Shown here: piece after piece, positions 53,961 through 62,433 of the stretch | Numbering within the stretch: the stretch's first letter is position 1 | Layout: each line of letters starts with the position of its first letter | Origin: Aurantibacter_A sp965215845 | GTDB lineage: Bacteria > Bacteroidota > Bacteroidia > Flavobacteriales > Flavobacteriaceae | Assembly (NCBI GenBank): GCA_965215845.1 | Contig: CBDCEL010000003.1 | Coordinates: forward strand, 1,054,001 to 1,118,000 | Direction: 5' to 3' | Length of the DNA stretch: 64,000 nt | Translations under genes and position numbers: made by a program | Notes under the pieces: generated by a model | Databases searched by the model: none | What the model was told of the DNA's origin: nothing | The model's input: only the letters and a program-made list of their open reading frames with translations

Positions 53961-54100
53961 CTACCCGCCGGACGGGCAAGCTTACAACCCGCCCGAACAT
54001 GCCCCGCCAGAACGACCTGTCGGGCTGGCGTTCGGTACAGGTCGGAAGTTAGGTGCTAACCCACGCAGCTATCCATAACCGAGACCGATGATTTACCATT
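53961..54100. repeat. Cassette-boundary repeat 16 (degenerate, GC-rich)
   Basis: ACCCGCCGGACGGGC, an 8-bp stem CGACCTGT/ACAGGTCG (54013-54044) and module E (AAGTTAGGTGCTAACCCACG, from 54046) followed by CCATAACCGAGACCGATG. No clear left arm is seen after the VOC gene, so this boundary may be rearranged. Confidence 0.45.
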
Positions 54101-54153
54101 ATGAATAATCTCAATAAACCATATCAAAGCTCATAAAAATTGAATTAAAATTC

Positions 54154-54723
54154 ATGCAGTACCCTCAACTTTATCAGCATTTTAAAGAAATTATAGCGCT
54201 ACCTCAAGAAGCCTATTTAGATTTAGAAGAGCGTTTGATTAAAAAGTCAATAAAGAAAAAAGAATACCTGATCAAAGAGGGAAAAACAATCAGGTATTTA
54301 CCCTACATAAAAAAAGGTTTATTGGTAAATTACCGATTGGACGTTAGTGGTAATACGCACGTTATTCAAATTCGTTATACCGGCGCTTGGTTGGGAGATT
54401 TATATAGTTTTTTTTCAAATAGACCTACCCTTTTTAATATTCAAGCTTTTCAAGATACGGAGTTGCTTCTCATAAATCATGAAACCTTTGAATATATTTC
54501 CGAGAAGCACCCAATTGTCGAAAAGTTCTTCCGCATAGGCATTCAAGATGCATACAGTCAAACGCTTAACCAAATTTTTAATATACATAGCCAAAGTGCT
54601 GAAAAGCGATATCAGGAATTAATTGAAAAAATCCCTTCCATTTTAGATGATATGCCACATTACATGATAGCTTCCTATCTTGGCATAAAACCACAATCGT
54701 TAAGCCGCATCCGAAATCAATAG
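54154..54723 (+). CDS. Crp/Fnr-family regulator
   Basis: 189 residues. An N-terminal cyclic-nucleotide-binding-like beta roll (KKEYLIKEGKTIRYLPYIKK, GAWLGDLYSFFSNRPTLFNI) and a short C-terminal HTH, ASYLGIKPQSLSRIRNQ, typical of Bacteroidota Crp-like proteins. It precedes the metallo-beta-lactamase-fold gene and may control it. Confidence 0.85.
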   Translation: MQYPQLYQHFKEIIALPQEAYLDLEERLIKKSIKKKEYLIKEGKTIRYLPYIKKGLLVNYRLDVSGNTHVIQIRYTGAWLGDLYSFFSNRPTLFNIQAFQDTELLLINHETFEYISEKHPIVEKFFRIGIQDAYSQTLNQIFNIHSQSAEKRYQELIEKIPSILDDMPHYMIASYLGIKPQSLSRIRNQ

Positions 54724-54802
54724 ATTACTTCTTGTTCACATAGGTGAATGAAATTCTAAAAGATGGTTATCAATTTTGCATTGAATGCTAAAAATGCAGA
54801 AT

Positions 54803-55717
54803 ATGAAAACAGTATGTAAACAAGTAATCTTTGTGCTTTCGGTTATTTTATTGTCTGCTCCAATAGGATTTAGCCAATCGCTACCTAAAAATGTAGGTGA
54901 AATCGGTGAAAATATCTATAGTTATTCACTGGATGGAGAATACTTTTCTATGTTCATTGTTACTGAAGATGGTGTTATTGCCATAGAGTCTATAAATTCT
55001 ATGCACGCCAAAGGTATGGTGGATGCTATTAAGCAAATCACCGAAAAACCAATTAAATATTTACTACATAGCCATAACCATTGGGATCATGCCAGCGGAG
55101 GACAAGTTTTTAAAGATGCCGGTGCAAAAACCGTTGCACACGTTGAAGCCTATGAATGGATGAAGGCCAATACTGGTAGGGACATGGTTGTTCCTGATGA
55201 GTTTTGGGGAGGAAACCGAAAAGACATCACATTAGGTAAAACGACAGTTGAACTACAGTATCTTGGAATGAACCATGGCTTAGGTATGACAATTTTTCTT
55301 GTCCCAGAACAAAAAATTGCCTTCATTGCCGATTTGGTAACACCGCATAGAGTTCTATTTAACATTGTACCTGATTTTAATATCAAAGAATGGGAACGCT
55401 CTCTTGAAGAAATCATTAAAATCGATTTTGAAAAAGCTGTTTATTCACATAATCACAACTCCAATCCATTAAAAGGTGGAACTAAACAAGATGCGATAGA
55501 CAATCTTCAGCTCATAAGAGACATTAGGGAAGGACTTTATTCAGAAATGAAAAAAGGCACTAATCCTATGACACTTCCTTCAACTATGAAATTACCAAAG
55601 TATCAAGACTGGGCAATGTATGATGAATGGTTACCAATGAACATATGGAGAATACTTTTAGATGAATTCATGGGACCTTTCCCTTGGAGACCCAATCACG
55701 AATACCAAAAGGAATAA
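54803..55717 (+). CDS. Exported metallo-beta-lactamase-fold hydrolase
   Basis: 304 residues from MKTVCKQ; alternative ATGs at 54785 and 54794. Signal peptide FVLSVILLSAPIGFSQ. Zinc motif HSHNHWDHASGG (HxHxDH) with later His and Asp residues (NHGLGM, ADLVTP, SHNHNS). General MBL-fold hydrolase related to quorum-quenching lactonases or subclass B3-like enzymes; substrate unknown. Cotranscribed with, or controlled by, the upstream Crp-like gene. Confidence 0.85.
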   Translation: MKTVCKQVIFVLSVILLSAPIGFSQSLPKNVGEIGENIYSYSLDGEYFSMFIVTEDGVIAIESINSMHAKGMVDAIKQITEKPIKYLLHSHNHWDHASGGQVFKDAGAKTVAHVEAYEWMKANTGRDMVVPDEFWGGNRKDITLGKTTVELQYLGMNHGLGMTIFLVPEQKIAFIADLVTPHRVLFNIVPDFNIKEWERSLEEIIKIDFEKAVYSHNHNSNPLKGGTKQDAIDNLQLIRDIREGLYSEMKKGTNPMTLPSTMKLPKYQDWAMYDEWLPMNIWRILLDEFMGPFPWRPNHEYQKE

Positions 55718-55718
55718 T

Positions 55719-56060
55719 AGTACAAAACAAGGTGTATAAGAAATAGCGATTTAGGTGTAAACTTGAATCGCTTTTATTTTTCTTCATATGATTGCTTCGC
55801 TCTTAACACCTGTGGCGACCTAAATCCTGCAATCCTCTTCCTCGATTCCCAGTCTTTCCAAAATGCCATATCATCACCATCACGATAGCTATCGGGAGCG
55901 GAGCCTTGGCAAAGCGAAACATAATCCTACACGCGAATATTTCCCGAACCATCCTTACCGGATTTTACTATATTTCCGTGAAGAAGTGACGACAAATCCT
56001 GATAGTGATCAGTAGCGTACCAGTATCCGCATACCGAGGATGGCCAGCTGTTGTGAAACC
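55719..56060. repeat. Cassette-boundary repeat 17 with leader module C copy 4 and module A
   Basis: Left arm AGTACAAAACAAGGTGTATA, leader module C (about 55775-55905: GTGGCGACCTAAATCC, CCTCGATTCCCAG, TTTCCAAAATGCCATATC), module A (TTTTACTATATTTCCGTGAA, 55962-55981) and right core GTTGTGAAACC (56050-56060). Here module C lies inside the site rather than after the right core. The interval 55718-56067 holds no gene. Confidence 0.5.
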
Positions 56061-56067
56061 TTTGTAT

Positions 56068-57045
56068 ATGAAAGCATATCATATTAAAAGCTACGGAGAG
56101 CCCAACAAAGTTCTGAGGCTTTTGGAAACCGAAAAACCTGAGCCAAAAAACACCGAGGTTCTTGTCAAGGTCCATGCCACTACCATTAATGATTATGATT
56201 GGAGCATTACCACCGGTAAACCTTTTGCCTACCGTCTTATCTTCGGGATATTTCGTCCAAGGAAAAAGTTAATGGTTCCGGGAATGGAGGTGGCCGGAAT
56301 TGTGCATAAAGTTGGGAGCAATGCCACAAAATTTAAAGAAGGTGACGCTGTCTATGGCGATATCTCAAACCATGGATTTGGCAGCTTTGCGGAATTTCTT
56401 TGTATCGATGAGAGGGCACTTGCCCTCAAGCCCAACAGCATGAGCTTTGAAGAGGCGGCCAGTATACCCCACGCGGCAATGCTCGCCCTCCAGGGCCTAC
56501 GGGATGTGGGACAGATCAAAGAACGGCAGAAGGTATTGATCAACGGCGGAGGCGGAGGTGTTGGCTCTTTCGGGCTCCAATTGGCAAAACTCTACAACGC
56601 AGACGTCACCGGGGTAGATACGGGCGAAAAATTAAAAGCGATGAAAGCTCAAGGATTTGACAAAGTTCTAGATTATAAAAAAGTAGACTTCACCAAAAGT
56701 GATCAGCAATATGATCTGATCCTTGATTGCAAAACCAATAGATCCCTGTGGAAGTTTTTGAAGGTTCTTGAAACCAAAGGAAAATACGTTTCAATAGGTG
56801 GTAGTTCGGGCAAATTATTGCAGCTGCTCTATATGGGGCCGATACTGAAATTATTTAGCAAAAAACGTATGCACATGGTCATGTTAAAGACCAATAAAGG
56901 CCTGGAATACGTCAATAAGCTCTATGAAAAAAACAAGATACATTGTATCATAGATGGCCCCTACCCTTTTGATAAAATCCCTTGGGCCGTTCAACGATTC
57001 GGGGACGCACTGCACCATGGTAAAATTGTTATCTCGGTAAGCTGA
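56068..57045 (+). CDS. Zinc-independent NAD(P)-dependent alcohol dehydrogenase (quinone oxidoreductase-like MDR)
   Basis: 325 residues from the ATG at 56068. MDR fold: VPGMEVAGIVHKVGSNATKF, GDAVYGDISNHGFGSFAEFL, and the cofactor loop INGGGGGVGSFGLQLAKLY (AxxGGVG type). No catalytic Cys/His zinc set is visible, so it is probably a quinone oxidoreductase or enoyl reductase-like enzyme. Single gene in its cassette. Confidence 0.85.
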   Translation: MKAYHIKSYGEPNKVLRLLETEKPEPKNTEVLVKVHATTINDYDWSITTGKPFAYRLIFGIFRPRKKLMVPGMEVAGIVHKVGSNATKFKEGDAVYGDISNHGFGSFAEFLCIDERALALKPNSMSFEEAASIPHAAMLALQGLRDVGQIKERQKVLINGGGGGVGSFGLQLAKLYNADVTGVDTGEKLKAMKAQGFDKVLDYKKVDFTKSDQQYDLILDCKTNRSLWKFLKVLETKGKYVSIGGSSGKLLQLLYMGPILKLFSKKRMHMVMLKTNKGLEYVNKLYEKNKIHCIIDGPYPFDKIPWAVQRFGDALHHGKIVISVS

Positions 57046-57047
57046 GG

Positions 57048-57240
57048 GCGCCTCAACGACCTTTCCTATAAAAAGTGGTGACTTGATGGTCTGAATGATG
57101 GCCAATATTTTGACTTGGATCGTTTCGGGCACCATCGTTGATGGATTTCACTATATTTCCATGAAAAACCGAGGGACCGGCCTACCTCAGGTTGGCTGCC
57201 CATTTGTCCACATTTAGGACATAGCGTGGTGCTAGTTACA
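57048..57240. repeat. Cassette-boundary repeat 18
   Basis: A weak left arm GCGCCTCAACGACC directly after the alcohol dehydrogenase stop, module A (TTTCACTATATTTCCATGAA, 57145-57164), then GACATAGCGTGGTGC and a degenerate right core (57232-57240) where repeats 7 and 12 have GGCGTTGTGT. No gene inside. Confidence 0.5.
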
Positions 57241-57253
57241 AGTATATAAAACA

Positions 57254-57730
57254 ATGATTAGACCATATAAACCAAATGATAAAGGAAGTTTGTTAAAAAT
57301 TTTTAACCTAAATACGCCTAAATATTTTGATAAAAACGAACTGAATGATTTTGAGGCATATCTAGAGGAAAAGGCAGGAACTTATTTGACTATTGAGGTG
57401 GATAATAATATTGTTGGTGGAACAGGGTATTACATAAATGAGAATGATAAGTCTGGACGTATTACTTGGATTTTTTTTCACCCTAATTATTCTGGACTAG
57501 GGCTTGGAAAACAGTCAATGGAATATTGTTTGGAATTATTAAGGAAAGATAATAGAGTAGAAAAGTTCATAGTAACGACCTCTCAACTTGCATATAGGTT
57601 CTTTGAAAAATTTGGTTATCGTATTAATCGAATTGAAAAGGATTATTGGGGAGAAGGTCTTGATTTATACGAAATGGAAAAGCCAAACAAAAAATTAAGG
57701 CCAGTAGCTAACAATAAAATAAGAAAATGA
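57254..57730 (+). CDS. GNAT family N-acetyltransferase (second)
   Basis: 158 residues. IRPYKPNDKGSLLKIFNLNT, VGGTGYYINENDKSGRITWI, SGLGLGKQSMEYCLELLRK (acetyl-CoA loop) and AYRFFEKFGYRI give a full GNAT fold. Overlaps the next gene by 4 bases (ATGA), so the two are coupled. Substrate unknown. Confidence 0.85.
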   Translation: MIRPYKPNDKGSLLKIFNLNTPKYFDKNELNDFEAYLEEKAGTYLTIEVDNNIVGGTGYYINENDKSGRITWIFFHPNYSGLGLGKQSMEYCLELLRKDNRVEKFIVTTSQLAYRFFEKFGYRINRIEKDYWGEGLDLYEMEKPNKKLRPVANNKIRK

Positions 57731-59103
57731 AAAAAGCAATTACCCTTATAATAGTTTCGATACTCATTTTTGGCTGTACTAAAATAAATCCCACGAAAGA
57801 AATCTTTGAAACTATAATAATTGGAGGAGGTTTGATGGGGAGTTCAACGGCCTGGCATTTGTCCGACCAAGGTAATGAAATCTTACTTTTGGAAAAACAA
57901 GATTCAATCTATACCCAAGGTTCAAGTTTTGGCGAAGCGCGAATTGCACGGAGTAGTAATAGAGGAAATGACATTTGGTCATATTTACATAATAATTCTG
58001 TGGTCGAAACTCAAAAATTGATTAGTTACCTACAAAATGTTGATACTTCCCAAACGTATAAAATCGAAGACCTCTATACGACATCGCCCGTTACATATGT
58101 AGGAAGAACGAAGATTTACGATCAACTATATGCTTCCCTGATCAGACAAAACATTGACTACCAGATGGCGACAACACTTGAAGAGGGAAAGTCAATGTTC
58201 AATGTAACACTACCAGATAGTGTATTAATACAAAGAGAATATAATAACTTGTCTGGCACACTTAATCCACGCAAACTCATATCTTATCTCCATGGTGCCG
58301 TGGTGAACAAAGGAAATGAAATATATTATAACACAAAAGCTACTAACATAAATTTCAATGCAAAAAGTGATTTATATGAAATCGAAACTAAAAATGAGAA
58401 AACGGGAAATATCAAGGAATTTTATGCCAAAAATGTAATTGCTGCTGCCGGACCATATACGGGAAAATTATTGAAGAACATTGCTCCCTATTTCGACACT
58501 TTAATTGACCCTCAAAGAGTATTTCTTGCGTTTTTAAGAATAAAAAAAGAAAGCTATCTGAAATTAACCGATGAAGAAAAAGAAAAAATACAATCGTTTT
58601 ATCCAGTGATCAACAGCTCGAAAGGAACGCGTGATGGAAGTTTTTTTTCGATGATTGAATACTTTAACAATGATGGTTCCCCCGTGATAAAAATAGGAGG
58701 TCATTTTCAAAGAACGGAAATAGGCAATCTGGATTCCATCTGGGAAAAAAGCCTCACTGAATCAGAAATAGACTGGAGCATAACAAATACCTCTGATTAC
58801 CTTAAATTATTGAACCTACCCATCTCTAAAGATGAGGTTGAGTATATCAAGGGATACTCCTGTGTGTACTCCCTAACCGAAACGGAAGTCCCCTATGTTG
58901 CTCCAATTCTTAATGAAGGCAATTCTCCAAATGAAAGATTTATTGTTCTTGGCGGAATGTCTGGAGTGGGTGCTAAAGGAGCTATGACCTATGGCCTAAT
59001 TGCAGCTGATATTTTAAATAACAGAAGTAATAATGACTCTCTTTATAATTTGGTAAAAATGGAATTAGGTTTTGATAGATTGAAAGCTATATTGAGAAAT
59101 TGA
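57727..59103 (+). CDS. FAD-dependent oxidoreductase (sarcosine oxidase/DAO family) as lipoprotein
   Basis: 458 residues. A lipobox (IVSILIFGC) precedes the DAO-fold dinucleotide site IIIGGGLMGSSTAWHLSDQG (about 34-53). QGSSFGEARIARSS is the FAD-binding block of monomeric sarcosine and N-methyltryptophan oxidases, and GGMSGVGAKGAMTYG is the C-terminal one. The Cys for covalent FAD may be in IKGYSCVYSLTE. Export as a lipoprotein is unusual for this enzyme type, since FAD loading normally occurs in the cytoplasm. Confidence 0.8.
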   Translation: MKKAITLIIVSILIFGCTKINPTKEIFETIIIGGGLMGSSTAWHLSDQGNEILLLEKQDSIYTQGSSFGEARIARSSNRGNDIWSYLHNNSVVETQKLISYLQNVDTSQTYKIEDLYTTSPVTYVGRTKIYDQLYASLIRQNIDYQMATTLEEGKSMFNVTLPDSVLIQREYNNLSGTLNPRKLISYLHGAVVNKGNEIYYNTKATNINFNAKSDLYEIETKNEKTGNIKEFYAKNVIAAAGPYTGKLLKNIAPYFDTLIDPQRVFLAFLRIKKESYLKLTDEEKEKIQSFYPVINSSKGTRDGSFFSMIEYFNNDGSPVIKIGGHFQRTEIGNLDSIWEKSLTESEIDWSITNTSDYLKLLNLPISKDEVEYIKGYSCVYSLTETEVPYVAPILNEGNSPNERFIVLGGMSGVGAKGAMTYGLIAADILNNRSNNDSLYNLVKMELGFDRLKAILRN

Positions 59104-59107
59104 ATAC

Positions 59108-59190
59108 AGTGGCCAACAAAGACTAAAACGGCAATAGACCTTATGCGGATCTGCTGCGTTTAGCCAAACCGATGATGTAGCATTGGCTAG
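59108..59190. repeat. Cassette-boundary repeat 19 (right edge of array)
   Basis: AGTGGCCAACAAAGACTAAA resembles the left arms of repeats 12-14, and GCCAAACCGATGATGTAGC resembles the right ends of repeats 15 and 16. Degenerate. A short trace of leader module C (TTTGCTTCACTCCG) follows at about 59210. No such repeats are seen further right. Confidence 0.4.
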
Positions 59191-59263
59191 TACACTTCGT
59201 GGTCGTCATATGTTTGCTTCACTCCGACCGTCTTCGGAAAATCAAAAACCCATCTAAATCAAT

Positions 59264-59821
59264 ATGCAAAGTTTACTTCAAGAAATAAACAAAAGATGTT
59301 TTGTAGGCCCGGAACTACAAAAAAGGATACTGAATGATTTTGAGGAAAAGGAATTCGGTAAAGGAAAAATAATTTTAAGGCAGGGAAGCAGGGCAAACCA
59401 GCTTTATTTCGTTCAGGAAGGCGTTTTACATAACTACTACTATCATGATGGCAGGCAAATATCCTCATGGTTCTATAACGAAAAACAGTTCATTACTTCT
59501 TGGCATAGCTTTTATGCCCAAAAGCAAAGTTTTGAGGAGATTGAATGTCTCGAAAATTGCTTGCTATATGAAATTAGCCATACCAATTACCAAAAGTTAA
59601 TAGCGGATTTTCCGGCTTTTGGAAATTTTGCCAGGCTGCTGGCCGAAGAGATGCTCACCTTTTTGGATGAGTTTTCGAAAAATTGGTCTTTTCTAAGTGC
59701 AAAGGAAAAGTATGGTTTGCTACTTACCTATTTTCCGGATGTTGAACTACGGGTCAAACTGGGCCATATTGCCTCTTTCCTTGGAATTTCGCAAGAAACG
59801 TTGAGCAGAATCAGAAAATAG
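59264..59821 (+). CDS. Crp/Fnr-family regulator (second)
   Basis: 185 residues. The beta-roll sensor KGKIILRQGSRANQLYFVQE and the C-terminal HTH IASFLGISQETLSRIRK closely resemble the 54154 regulator in layout, but the sequences differ. It lies 64 bases upstream of the next operon and probably regulates it. Confidence 0.85.
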   Translation: MQSLLQEINKRCFVGPELQKRILNDFEEKEFGKGKIILRQGSRANQLYFVQEGVLHNYYYHDGRQISSWFYNEKQFITSWHSFYAQKQSFEEIECLENCLLYEISHTNYQKLIADFPAFGNFARLLAEEMLTFLDEFSKNWSFLSAKEKYGLLLTYFPDVELRVKLGHIASFLGISQETLSRIRK

Positions 59822-59885
59822 ATTTTGACCTATGTCAAAAGCTTTTAAATAAGTCATCCCCATTTTTGCACAAAATAGATAGCAT

Positions 59886-60410
59886 ATGAAAAATTCAACA
59901 TTGGTATTTAGAAGTTTGGCCATCATAATTTTTATTGCAGGAATCGCACATTTGGTAACCTACGCATCACAAAATGACGATTTAAACAACAGCAACGAAA
60001 AATCAACGGATGCAAACCAACTCCAGATTCCTTCCACAGATTTAAATCGAAATGAAAAAACACCTCGCAATCCAGAAATCGATTATATAGTCGGAAAATG
60101 GAAGGTCGTGTACAAGAATGAGGATTTTAAGGGGGCCGTGGTGTACGACATTAAAAAAGAAGGAATGGTCTTTAATGCATACACCTATCAGTACCAAGAT
60201 GAAAAAGGTAATGCCGAAAAAGCCGAAGGCAGCAAGACCTTGATCATTAAGGACTTTGATGGCTACAAGGGCAAAGGCATTTATACCGTCGAATACGAAC
60301 AACAGTACTATCAAGTCGATTGCCAAATTGATATGGTCGATGAAAACACCTTTAAACTAAGCTACGATTACTACGGTTATAGTGATATGGAAACCTGGAA
60401 AAGACAATGA
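59886..60410 (+). CDS. Secreted protein of unknown function
   Basis: 174 residues with a signal peptide (SLAIIIFIAGIAHLVTYAS). The mature part is beta-rich: YIVGKWKVVYKNEDFKGAVV, KTLIIKDFDGYKGKGIYTVE and QVDCQIDMVDENTFKLSYDY. Looks like a lipocalin-type or DUF barrel; no family assigned. Overlaps the sterol desaturase-like gene by 4 bases. Confidence 0.65.
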   Translation: MKNSTLVFRSLAIIIFIAGIAHLVTYASQNDDLNNSNEKSTDANQLQIPSTDLNRNEKTPRNPEIDYIVGKWKVVYKNEDFKGAVVYDIKKEGMVFNAYTYQYQDEKGNAEKAEGSKTLIIKDFDGYKGKGIYTVEYEQQYYQVDCQIDMVDENTFKLSYDYYGYSDMETWKRQ

Positions 60411-61318
60411 TCATGATTGAATTCTTATCAAAAAAACTCGATTGGGTAGACATAAATTACTGGTTTTATGTCCTTAACGACCTAAGTTTACTATACATCA
60501 TTGCTCCGTTTTTCCTTTTGGAGATAGTCAGGTACGCTTACTTAAAAAGATTAAATAAGGATTTAATTTTCGATAGTGTGGCCAATATAATGACATTTGG
60601 GGCATTCTTTCTGATCGAAATTGTTTTGGGGCTTTTGGCAATCACCAAAGTATATTTTTGGATTTACAACAACTTTAGCTTACCGCAATTAGAATTAAAT
60701 TGGGCAACCATTATTTGTTGCGTTCTATTGGCGGATTTCGCTTACTATTGGGAACATCGAATGATGCACAGAATTGGCATCGGCTGGGCAACACACACAG
60801 TGCACCATAGCTCCCCCCATTTTAATATGTCAGTGGCGTATAGATTCGGTCCCTTGGATGCCATCATACCAATCATATTTTCCCTGCCAATAGTCATGCT
60901 CGGTTTCGACCCCATATTGGTCTTATTATCAGAGGTCTTTGTTCAGGTGTTTCAAACCTTGCTTCATACCGAAATAATCGGCAAGCTCACAAAACCGGTG
61001 GAGTATATTTTTAACACGCCCTCACATCATCGGGTGCATCATGGCTCCAATCGACAATATTGGGACAAAAACTATGCAGGCATTTTGATCATATGGGATA
61101 GAATGCTGGGTACTTTCGAGCCTGAAGTGGAAAAAGTGCGTTACGGAATTTCAGAGCCCATAAATAGCAACAACCCCATTAAGGTGTTTTTTCATGGCAT
61201 TTCACGGCTCTTCAGAAAATTAAAAAAAGTAGACGGTTTTAAAAATAAGTTATTGGTTTTTATAAAACCGCCAGATTGGATGCCTTCAAACAACCGAAGC
61301 GGTTTAACAAGTAAATAA
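60407..61318 (+). CDS. Sterol desaturase/fatty acid hydroxylase family membrane protein
   Basis: 303 residues with about 4 transmembrane helices. The three His boxes of a di-iron enzyme are clear: EHRMMHR, HTVHHSS and SHHRVHHG. Likely hydroxylates or desaturates a lipid or carotenoid. The start may be the ATG at 60407 or at 60413. Second gene of an overlapping set behind the Crp-like regulator. Confidence 0.88.
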   Translation: MIMIEFLSKKLDWVDINYWFYVLNDLSLLYIIAPFFLLEIVRYAYLKRLNKDLIFDSVANIMTFGAFFLIEIVLGLLAITKVYFWIYNNFSLPQLELNWATIICCVLLADFAYYWEHRMMHRIGIGWATHTVHHSSPHFNMSVAYRFGPLDAIIPIIFSLPIVMLGFDPILVLLSEVFVQVFQTLLHTEIIGKLTKPVEYIFNTPSHHRVHHGSNRQYWDKNYAGILIIWDRMLGTFEPEVEKVRYGISEPINSNNPIKVFFHGISRLFRKLKKVDGFKNKLLVFIKPPDWMPSNNRSGLTSK

Positions 61319-61327
61319 AGGACGACC

Positions 61328-62047
61328 ATGTTGCCAAACAATCCAATTTTTGCAGACCTATCGACCTATTCCCCAAAAAAAACCATGCCATTTTATGAGC
61401 GTGTTTTTGGGTGGAAATACCACGAGGGCAATAACTATTTTTCGGCGTTTCTCGGAAACGTTGAAGTGTCGGGCCTATACGAAACACCCGAAAAATTCAA
61501 GCAAATGCGAATGCCTCATTTTTGGATGACCTATATCCGATCAGAGGATGTGGATGCCACAATCGATAAAGCCAAACGGCTTGGAGGTATTATTGAATTG
61601 AATTACGACATAGGAGATTTTGGTAAAACGGCATTGATTCGTGACCCCCAAGGTGCCGGATTTACCGTATATGAAGGCGACAAACTAAAAAACGCTAGGA
61701 CGAAGGACAAAGAAAATACCCTTATCTGGAATGAGCTTCATGTTTCGGATGTCATAAAGATCATCCCTTTCTATCAATCTATTTTTAATTGGGATATCTT
61801 AAAAAAACCAAATGGCACCTATCAAGTTTTAAACCACAAAGGGGAGCATATTGTCGACATTTTGGAAATACAAAACCAATACAAGGGCAAGTATGAATAT
61901 TGGGTATGTATTTTTGGTGTTGAAAGTTTGGCAACAGCTAAAAACCGCATATTGGAAAATGGCGGAAGTCTTATTGATGAAGAAAGTAGCCGCATGCTTT
62001 TTACGGATAATTCGGGCGAAACATTTTTTTACATTAAGGAGGTTTGA
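61328..62047 (+). CDS. VOC-family protein with two glyoxalase-like domains
   Basis: 239 residues. Two similar halves start at IFADLSTYSPKKTMPFYERV and WNELHVSDVIKIIPFYQSIF, each ending in a beta strand with Glu (FTVYEG and FFYIKEV). Related to hydroxylase-type VOC proteins of the CFP30-like group. It lies 9 bases after the desaturase gene. Confidence 0.8.
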   Translation: MLPNNPIFADLSTYSPKKTMPFYERVFGWKYHEGNNYFSAFLGNVEVSGLYETPEKFKQMRMPHFWMTYIRSEDVDATIDKAKRLGGIIELNYDIGDFGKTALIRDPQGAGFTVYEGDKLKNARTKDKENTLIWNELHVSDVIKIIPFYQSIFNWDILKKPNGTYQVLNHKGEHIVDILEIQNQYKGKYEYWVCIFGVESLATAKNRILENGGSLIDEESSRMLFTDNSGETFFYIKEV

Positions 62048-62048
62048 A

Positions 62049-62354
62049 ATTTACCCATGGTGATATGCTAGTCGGCAATGGCAAAAACCTTTTATTAAAT
62101 ATTTCGAGAGAATGGCGACCGAGTATCCCGATAAATCAATCGAGTTTGTGCGCGCCGTTGCAGAAGGTCACCTGGTGGCCCTACATACCCATCAAACATG
62201 GCCCAAAGGTGAGGAATATGTAACCATGGACTTTTTTCGGTTCGACGAAGCCGGAAAAATCGTAGAGCATTGGGATGCCGTGCAACAGATTCCCGAAAGC
62301 TCGGCCAATGACAATACGATGCACAGACACCACAGTTCTTACGGTATTTTATGA
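62049..62354 (+). pseudogene. 5'-truncated, frameshifted SnoaL-like remnant
   Basis: Residues from MATEYPDKSIEFVRAVAEGH to the end match the C-terminal two thirds of SnoaL-like proteins (MDFFRFDEAGKIVEHWDAVQ). Upstream, HGDMLVGNGK is seen in another frame and PFIKYFER in the frame of the remaining part, with a shift near 62086. The N-terminal ~30-40 residues are missing, and the VOC gene abuts. An 80-residue product from the ATG at 62112 could still be made. Confidence 0.65.
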
Positions 62355-62433
62355 ATCGATTGCGTTGAGTTCATTATCTTTAGTTCCGATCATGTGATCA
62401 TAAGACCGAACAATGTTCTGTAAATCCTTTACC

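Noticed and set aside
53859..54078. Two overlapping 62-66-codon plus-strand frames
   Set aside because: They read through the GC-rich boundary repeat 16; the composition (Pro/Ala/Arg/Cys-rich) reflects palindromic DNA rather than coding.
34441..59190. CRISPR-like reading of the repeats
   Set aside because: Spacing is irregular, whole genes lie between repeats, and the repeats differ in length and modules; no cas genes are present.
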